Assembly (NCBI RefSeq): GCF_000218685.1
Contig: NW_006763306.1
Coordinates: 182,835 to 246,834, forward strand
Direction of reading: 5' to 3'
DNA: 64,000 nucleotides
Source: Serpula lacrymans var. lacrymans S7.9
Lineage: Eukaryota > Basidiomycota > Agaricomycetes > Boletales > Serpulaceae
The position numbers and the translations under genes are program-made. How positions within the stretch are numbered: the stretch's first letter is position 1; each line of letters opens with the position of its first letter. This document shows, one piece after another, positions 57,072-64,000 of this stretch. The notes beneath the pieces are model-generated. The model was not told the DNA's origin. It was given only the letters and a program-made list of their open reading frames with translations, and ran no database searches.

Positions 57072-58862
57072 TGATGATAAGAACTGTTGTTAGAAAACCA
57101 CACACAAAAAAACAAACTAACAAACAATCCTCCCAGATTCTATGGAACATGTTTATTGGCTTTGCCTCCTAGAACAGTGGGTGCTCTGGTTGTTTGTGGG
57201 GTGGTATGTACAATGATCCTTCAAAGTCAAACCCAAGGATGTATGGGTGTGGGTTTTGAGGAGGAGGGATAGTTGAACTATGGAAGATAGGGGCTTTACA
57301 ACGAGAATAGACGAGCACTATCTTGCTAATTGCAGCACAAGGTAGGTTTGAGAACGATGAGATGATGAGGTGATGAGGTTCCCAGTGATAGTAGGCTCCT
57401 GATGCACAAACTGTAGTGCTCAGAAGGACTCTAATCGAAAGGGATAACAATGACTTCAAAAGTGGCAAGTGACAATGACAGCAGTTAACAGTGGTAGCAG
57501 TGGGAAGTGTTGTGACCACAATGGATCACAAGTAGCAGAGTAGTGAGCTTGAGATTAGAGAAGAAGTCTGGATTGGAGTTCTTGTTGTTTTACAAGGTAA
57601 AATACAGGGGTTTATATAGTAAAAGAAAGGTAGGCTATGCACAGGATAGCTGTGCAAAAGGAATGAGAAAGAACATGAAGGAAGGAATGTATGCTGACAA
57701 ATCCTGCGTAGGTAGTACAGGATAAGATCATCAAAATAAGGAAAAGAAAGGGATAGAACAATAAATACTGTGTAAGTAATGTCACAGGTTTGTACAGCCA
57801 TAAAGTAAAGTCCAATAGCAAAAAGAGAGCAGGAAAATCATGATGTCATGGGAAGATGCAGTAAAAAAAGGATAAAGGAAAACAATATCAGTATTGACAC
57901 AGTTCCTTTATTGTCAGTCAACAAGCATTCTAAAAAAAATATGTGTCCATAAAAATGATTCAAAAATCAAAAATAATTGCACTATAAATGAATGTTCTGC
58001 TGAAAAAAAGAAACTGGAGCCACCGGTCCACCACCTAGTCCAAATCTGATGGTTCCATGGCCTTACCAATGGTCTGGTTATATTGGACCACCTGATCAAA
58101 CGAGGGAGGGAGGGGAGTGGTTCCAATTTAGAACAAGTGAGTCCCAGGCAGCATGTGGTAGGTGTAGCTATAGCAAAGACAATAGACAAAAGATAAGTGT
58201 ACCCAAGTAAATGGGACAACAATGTACATAGGCGATGCAAGGAGATGAACCTTCTCCAGCTCAAAAACTACCCACCCACTCCAACCAGGCGAGACGAGTG
58301 ACCAATGATTTGATAGTATATGATGGAAGATCGACATCATGAAGATGGACCGGCCGCTGGGGCTTTGCTGATATCAGCAGTGGCACATGGTGATCAATGG
58401 ACTGGAGACAAAAGTGGATAGAGAGTGGTGACATCAGGTATGGTGGGGGAGCAAAGAAGATGAGGAGGAGGAGGGTGGAGGTGACGAGGAGGTGAACTAA
58501 AATGGGGATCCAGAAGCAACCATCAGGTGAGAATAAAAAAGAGAGTAAGGGTCCCATGGTAGGGCTGAGTAAAGAAAAAGTAAGGGAAAAACGATGAAAG
58601 CAAGGGCGCAATGTGTAGCCAGTAGCGACGCAAAAATTTGCCGAAATGCCGAAACACGGAAAGTACCAAATGGAAAAGCAAAGGTGAGCGCAACTTGATT
58701 GCCTAATAGAGGTGGTGCTGATCAGCCACAAGTTCTAACAAGGCAATATCAATTACTATTCCACATGGCACTGTGCCTGTGTGGCGCAAAAGCAAGTTTT
58801 TTTGAATATTTGCTTCATTTTTGACACCTGTCCATGCTACCAATCAATTTTGGTGCATGACA
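57072..58862 (-). repeat. Gypsy 5' LTR copy C, diverged
   Basis: Minus-strand LTR starting TGTCATGCACC at 58862 and ending at about 57072, directly before ATTGGAGCCCACTGTG and gag. It differs from copies A and B mostly at CpG sites (CG to TG or CA), and its internal ORF is frameshifted. Confidence 0.75.
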
Positions 58863-59373
58863 ATGTCCAGGTCCTGGGTGGTTTTTTCATGTGGTTGGCA
58901 ATAAGTCCAAGCTTTTGCAAAAAAAATGTGATCCCCAAATATGGCTGCAGAATGAAATGATCAAAGGTTTTGCTGGTGCAGCCGTCAAAATGGAGGATTT
59001 TGATCCAGGAGCATTTGAGATTGATGAGTTGGTTTGGCAACAGAATTTGGTTGAGCATAGGGGAGTCAGTGTGCCAGGTATCCTGGGAGATATAGAGACA
59101 GATCATCTGATCCAAGTTCAAAAACTGCCCGAGGCTTCTGGATATTTGCATTTTGTTATAGGTCAAATTACTAGGTTGCATTAGTAATTATTTCTTATTA
59201 TTTGCCTGGACTGTTTATATTGTCTAGGTTTTCATCCCAATCATCTGATAGTTAATAAAACTAAGTGAAACTCAGCCACTGCCCGAGAGGCTATAGAAAC
59301 GACTTTATTATTTACCTATGTGAAACTACAATAGATGTTAGTTTAAGGTGATCTCTAATAAATGTAATGTAAC
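58863..59373 (+). other. Orphan 97-codon frame and spacer
   Basis: Frame 58891-59184 (KMEDFDPGAFEIDELVWQQN, HFVIGQITRLH) has no family I recognise and may be a fragment of another transposon gene. AT-rich sequence follows. Confidence 0.3.
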
Positions 59374-59571
59374 ATACCTCAGCCACTGCCCAAGAGGCTA
59401 TAGAAATGACTGAGGTATTCCTATACTAAACCCCCTACTACTTATAGTCGGAGGTGCTACTCGCTACAGTATACTAGGAGTACAATTGTGCTCCTAGGAG
59501 AACAATGGTTACTCCATGGAGTGGTGGCTATGCTCCATGGAGAACAATGGCTGCTTCGGCAGAGACCGGGT

Positions 59572-61272
59572 TTATCCGGTTTTGTCACTCCCACTCGAGT
59601 GCAACCGTAGTCCCATAGCTTTAGAGAATTTCCAGTGTTTTTCATGAGTGAGGGGTTTAGTGAGAATGTCTGCAACCATATCTCCTGTAGGAACATATCT
59701 GATTACTGCCTCTCCCTTTGATACTAAGTCATCTCGGATAAAATGATATTTCCGTTGAATGTGTTTTGTGCGAGCACGGAACTGTGGATCTCGTGTAAGA
59801 ATGATAGCTGCTTGATTGTCACAGTGCAATGTTGTAGGTCCATTTTGAGCATGTCCAATTTCTTCAAAAAATATCCAAAGCCATGCAAGGTGTTGTCCAG
59901 CATTGCTCAATCCAATGTACTCTGACTCCGTGGAGGATAAAGCGACCATGCTTTGTCTTTTGCTTGTCCAGGAGATTGCTCCTCGGATGGTGATAAAGAC
60001 AAACCCTGATGTTGATCGAGACGTGTCTGGGTCTCCAGACCAATCTGCTTCTGAATATCCATCGAAATCCATGTCCATGGAGACATCTGTGCCATCATAT
60101 TGTACTTCCATGTCCCTGGTTGCTTTCAGATATCGGAGGACACATTTTGCAGCTTCCCAGTGATGGCTCCTTGGAGCTGAGCTATGCCTGCTTAGTATTC
60201 CAACAACGTGGGCAATGTCTGGGCGGGTTCCGAGCATGGCATACATGAGGGAGCCTACAATTGAGAGGTATGACACTTGACGCCCTTCAATATGCATCTC
60301 GTGTTGCACAATATCTTCCCCTGGAGCATTTGCAAGGAGTTTTGATCCATGGGCCATTGGTGTCCATACTGGTTTGCAGTTCTTCATTCCAGTACGCTCC
60401 AGGACTGTGTCAATGTATTGGCGTTGCAATAGGAATATTGTTTTGTTTGAACTATCACATTGGATTTCTATTCCGAGGATGTATTTTGCTTCCCCAAGGT
60501 CCCGCATTTTGAATATGGATTTGAGTTTGGCTTTTGTGATATCCATGAATTTTCGGGATGAAGCTCCTAGGAGGAGGTCATCTACATAGACAACAACAAA
60601 GCATATTTGTTTGTTGTCCTGGAATACATAGAGACATGTTTCTGCATTTAGTCTTGTGAAACCGAGCTCCTGGAGCTTGCGATCAAAAGTTTTGTTCCAT
60701 GCACGACCAGCTTGTTTTAACCCGTAGATGGATTTCTTCAATCTCCAGCAGTATCCAGGTTGGATAGGAACACCCCCTGGAGGAAGCATGTACAGTTCTT
60801 CTTCAAGTTCTCCATTGAGATAAGCTGTGGATATGTCCATTTGATCAAGTTCTAGGTCGTACTTTGCTGCCAGGGCTAGAATAATTCGGATTGACTCTAA
60901 GTTTGCAACTGGAGCAAAAACCTCCTGGTAATCAATCCCCTCCCTTTGAGTAAAACCTTGTGCAACAATCCGGAGTTTGTATCTCTCAATGTTTCTGTTT
61001 TGATCAAACTTGATCCGGAACACAGGTTTTGATGTGATAGGTTTCACTCCCTTTGGAGGTGGGACAGTGTCATATACTGCATTGGTATTAAGACTTAGGA
61101 GTTTCTCCTTCAAGGCAGACTTCCATAATTCTCCATCCGGACGTGATAAGGCTTCCTTTAGTGTCCTTGGAAGGTCTGTATTAGGTGGACCAGTGCTTGC
61201 TATTCCAGCAAAGAATGTCTCCTCTGTATCAGATGTTTCTTCATGAACCTCAGGAGTGTTAGGTTTCTCCAT
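59572..61272 (-). CDS. Copia reverse transcriptase-RNase H
   Basis: 566-aa open frame. RT: ALSRPDGELWKSALKEKLL, KPVFRIKFDQNRNIERYKLR then IVAQGFTQREGIDYQEVFAP, QMDISTAYLNGELEEELYM, KSIYGLKQAGRAWN and the catalytic VVYVDDLLLG. RNase H: YSEADWSGDPDTSRSTSGF, ALSSTESEYIGLSNAGQ, LHCDNQAAI, and RTKHIQRKYHFIRDDL. All catalytic Asp/Glu positions are visible. The ORF begins after a TGA at 61294 that separates it from the linker, so it is part of a broken polyprotein. Confidence 0.9.
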   Translation of the reverse strand: MEKPNTPEVHEETSDTEETFFAGIASTGPPNTDLPRTLKEALSRPDGELWKSALKEKLLSLNTNAVYDTVPPPKGVKPITSKPVFRIKFDQNRNIERYKLRIVAQGFTQREGIDYQEVFAPVANLESIRIILALAAKYDLELDQMDISTAYLNGELEEELYMLPPGGVPIQPGYCWRLKKSIYGLKQAGRAWNKTFDRKLQELGFTRLNAETCLYVFQDNKQICFVVVYVDDLLLGASSRKFMDITKAKLKSIFKMRDLGEAKYILGIEIQCDSSNKTIFLLQRQYIDTVLERTGMKNCKPVWTPMAHGSKLLANAPGEDIVQHEMHIEGRQVSYLSIVGSLMYAMLGTRPDIAHVVGILSRHSSAPRSHHWEAAKCVLRYLKATRDMEVQYDGTDVSMDMDFDGYSEADWSGDPDTSRSTSGFVFITIRGAISWTSKRQSMVALSSTESEYIGLSNAGQHLAWLWIFFEEIGHAQNGPTTLHCDNQAAIILTRDPQFRARTKHIQRKYHFIRDDLVSKGEAVIRYVPTGDMVADILTKPLTHEKHWKFSKAMGLRLHSSGSDKTG

Positions 61273-61293
61273 GGAGTTGTCATGCTGCTCTTT

Positions 61294-62010
61294 TCAAGAC
61301 TGTTCCTCATCTAGAGTCCTTTGATAATCTCGGTTTTTGTCTGCAGGACGGGTCTGGCGACTGCTTCTGCGTACTCCTAGGACTTCAGCAGGCATGACTG
61401 CTCTTTTAGGAACTTGTGCAGGTACTCCAGGGAGTAGACACATTTGTTTAGTTGTTGCCCCACTCACTCCTGAAGGTGTTGAATCACTCCTTGGAGGCGT
61501 TGGATGACTCCTTGGAGGTGTTGGATGCCTTCCAGAAGCTGATCCAATGGACAGGCTGTCTAGCTGTATTCGGACTTTTTCCACATCAGCTGGCTGTATG
61601 TTGAGGGGCTGTCCTCCCACTGACTGTAACTCTACTTTGGCTTTTCGTTCTGAAGATGGCCAGTGTTCAGGTCTTGGTTGTAGAGACTGTTGTGGAGGGT
61701 GTCTTAGCTGATCAGGTGCTCCCACTACTCTCGGAATGTCTCCACGGAGGTATTGCCCCACTGCTCTCGGAACATCTTCATGCTGATATGGTTCTATTGC
61801 TTGTGGAACATCTCCTTGGAGATGTGGTTCCATTTGCAATTCATTTGGATCTCGGATCTGAGGGTCAGGATCATTTCTCCTCCAATGTATTTTGGTCTGG
61901 ATAGTGAGCATTCTCTGGAATGAGTCCCTCTCACTGATCTGTGCTAGTGTCTGTGTTCCAGGGAGCAGTGTTGTCCTTTTGTACCTTTCCGGATTCATTG
62001 AATATGACAT
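61294..62010 (-). pseudogene. Copia integrase-RT linker
   Basis: Pro/Ser-rich linker with GVRRSSRQTRPADKNRDYQ, the usual basic segment before Copia RT. It ends in TGA; the same frame then continues into the RT through KEQHDNS, indicating a single nonsense change. Its start is in a different frame from the integrase end. Confidence 0.6.
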
Positions 62011-62029
62011 GCCGACTGGAAAACACAGT

Positions 62030-63748
62030 TCATTTTTCAGTGTCTAGGAGTTTGTAGGCTTGCTTTCCATGTGTGTAGCCAATCATTATGGCTTTGCACC
62101 CCTTGGAGTAAAACTTCCCTTGCCTTTTGTCTTTTGGAATCAAGGCATATGCTTGGCATCCAAAAGGGCGAAACAAAGTTGGATCAACTCTCCTTTTAAA
62201 CAGTATTTCATATGGGGTCTTTCCATGGAGTCCTGATGCTGGGCTGCGTGCTGTGATATATACAGCTGTTTGCATGGCATCTACCCAAAATGACTTTGGG
62301 AGCTTGGAATCATGGAGCATAGTGGTTGCTAATGTAGTCAATGTCTGATTCATGCGTTCTGCAATGCCATTTTGTTCCGGAGTATCTGCAGCTGTAGTTT
62401 CTTGGATGACACCATCTCCTCGGAGTTGATTTTTGAATGCATTGCCAGTATATTCTCCTCCCCCATCGCTCCGGAGGAATTCTGTGTATAGTGGAGTGAA
62501 GTTTTCTTCTCCCAAATGAGTCCAGAAGAATGTTTGGACATCTTCTTTCCATTGCTTATATCGTTCCAGTGCTTCACTTTTATGTTTTAGGAAATATATC
62601 CATGGAAATTTGGAGAAATCATCTACAATGATAATCCAGTACCGAAAACCCTCCCTGGAAGTTGGTTTGATTGGTCCTCCAACATCTGTGTGCACAATTT
62701 GTATGGGGCGCTTGGCTCGGTTTCCTCTAGTGGACTTGAAAGGTAATTTCTTCATCTTTCCTAAAGCACAAGGTTCACAAAAATCCGGGGTTCCAGTAAG
62801 GGTGTCTATGTCCTGGAGCTGTCTTTTTGTAACCATCTGTTGCAAGCGGTCCATTACAATGTGTCTCATTCTCCTGTGCAATAAATTTACATCTACTGCT
62901 GCAAAAGCTGACTCCGGGTTGATTTTGGGTTTTGCTTGGATGTGATAAAGTCCTCGCTTGTGTAACGCAGTGAGGATAAGTTCCTCCTTTTTCCGAACTT
63001 CACAAGCATTTGACCCTGCTGGAAAAAGTGTTGATAACCCCGTTTTGGACAATTTGTGGACAGAGACGAGTGCTAACATGAAGTTTGGCACAAGTAAGAC
63101 ATTTGACAGTGCAATATTGTAGTCTTTTTTGCCAACAGTTGCTTGTAGGATTACTGTTCCAATGCCAATGGCATTTACAGAGGATTCATCCCCAAAACTG
63201 ATTGTCCTCGGAGGATGCAGAACATGGTATGTTCCTGGCTCAAACCAGGAGCGGTGAGGGACCATGTGGGATGTTGCTCCGGAGTCAATAATAATTGTTG
63301 TTTTGGTCTTATCGGGTTCCGACACAAGGTAAGCTTGAATGTGTTTAGCAAGTGGCTTGGAAATATGTACATGTTCCAATGCAATATGACTCTGTTCCTC
63401 CTCGAAGTCAGATCCAGATGATTGCTCCGCCGTATTTGCCTTTTCCTTCTTCCTTTGACCTTTTCCGGCTGACTGAAGTGTTTGACACTCCGAGGTGTTG
63501 TGTGTTTTGGCTTTGTGGAAGTCACACCACTTCTCCTCCGATTTGAGTGCTGATTTGGAACCTCCAGGGGCCTGTCCTGACTGTTGTGCAACTTCTGCAG
63601 TGATCCGGATCTCAACTGCATCAAAGGTAAGTTTATTTTCTTCAATCGTGTTGATTACCGATGACTGAAATATTTGCCATTCAGGAGTGCATGGGAGAGA
63701 TTGGAGAAGAGCGAAGGCCATGAGTTTGGTATCAACTCCTAGTTTCAT
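62030..63748 (-). pseudogene. Copia gag end, protease and integrase
   Basis: 572-codon frame with WCDFHKAKTHNTSEC (zinc-knuckle-like), protease DSGATSHM, GAG-pre-integrase HRRMRHIVMDRL with CEPCALGK, and an integrase core HTDVGGP / RSDGGGEYTGNAF / DTPEQNGIAERMNQTL, the DDE residues. It then reads ARSPASGLHGKTPYEILF and FGCQAYALIPKDK. It stops at TGA after LLDTEK; the continuing frame TVFSSRHVIFNESG shows the stop is a nonsense change. Confidence 0.85.
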
Positions 63749-64000
63749 TCCAGAGAGGTGTGAATCAATTGTCCGGATTTTTGCAATGTGGTCCTGGATA
63801 GGTGATGTCCCATCAACAATTTGGTGAGTTGCTGGAATGAATAGAAGGCCGAGGCGATGTTGGACGTCTGATGGAGTGAGACAAGTTTATCAAATAACTC
63901 CTTGGAGCTGGTGAGGTCTCCAGTCCTCATTAGGAGGGCATCAGAGATGTGGTCCTGGATGATTCCATGTGCCTTCTCATCCTTAAGTATCCAGGTGATC
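63745..64000 (-). pseudogene. Copia gag, partial and frameshifted
   Basis: Reads KAHGIIQDHISDALLMRTGD then LTSSKELFDKLVSLHQ before a frameshift near 63850. After it, VDGTSPIQDHIAKIRTIDSH joins the downstream frame. Typical UBN2-like Copia gag; the N-terminus lies outside the window. Confidence 0.7.

Larger units (their letters stand above)
59374..64000 (-). mobile_element. Ty1/Copia retrotransposon, right end outside the window
   Basis: Minus-strand element with gag, protease, integrase, RT and RNase H in Copia order. The upstream (5') LTR is beyond the window; the 3' LTR limits are unclear. A 30-bp unit at 59274-59303 recurs at 59378-59407 with CG-to-CA/TG changes. In-frame stops at 62030 and 61294 and a frameshift near 63790 inactivate it. 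Confidence 0.85.

Noticed and set aside
1..64000. CRISPR arrays, rRNA genes, bacterial operons
   Set aside because: No regularly spaced repeats or rRNA sequence seen; gene structure is clearly eukaryotic.

Overview
The window looks like nuclear DNA of an agaricomycete (mushroom-type basidiomycete). The signs are genes cut by many 40-65 bp introns, a basidiomycete DUF6533 seven-helix protein, an orsellinate-synthase-like non-reducing polyketide synthase, and dense Plavaka, DIRS, Gypsy and Copia transposons. Species cannot be named. All exon models were built by hand from splice sites, reading phase and family motifs; no search was run.

Left part, 2.1-24.0 kb: a candidate secondary-metabolite cluster with six genes that all reconstruct into complete frames. 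In order they are a stand-alone adenylate-forming enzyme (+, 537 aa), a DMATS-type aromatic prenyltransferase (-, 449 aa), an amino-acid permease (-, 546 aa, 29 exons), a DUF6533 membrane protein (+, 319 aa), an atypical NAD(P)-binding reductase/epimerase (+, 311 aa) and a non-reducing PKS (-, 2094 aa, SAT-KS-MAT-PT-ACP-TE). The simplest joint reading is an aromatic polyketide made by the PKS, prenylated by the DMATS enzyme, with acyl activation by the adenylating enzyme and redox or epimerisation by the SDR; the product is unknown. Gene-free stretches of 0.6-2.2 kb lie between them.

Middle: 25.9-34.3 kb holds decayed DNA-transposon genes, including a CACTA/tnp2-like gene interrupted by a 794-bp terminal-inverted-repeat element. 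An intact kinesin-7 motor gene (-, 847 aa, 10 exons) at 35.6-38.7 kb is the only obvious housekeeping gene.

Right part, 39.1-64.0 kb: nested transposons. A Myb/SANT-like TE gene is broken by the terminal inverted repeat of a Plavaka element. That terminus is split by a DIRS tyrosine-recombinase retroelement with 26-bp inverted ends. The DIRS gag is in turn split by two inverted copies of a 1.8-kb Gypsy LTR around a 241-N gap. The Plavaka gene resumes at 49.9-54.2 kb, carrying two solo LTRs with perfect 5-bp target duplications, and abuts a Gypsy fragment (54.2-58.9 kb). A Copia element (59.4 kb to the window end) follows. Many stops in the TEs are TGA where the family has Arg, and the older Gypsy LTR differs from the young pair mainly by CpG transitions, suggesting decay by cytosine methylation.
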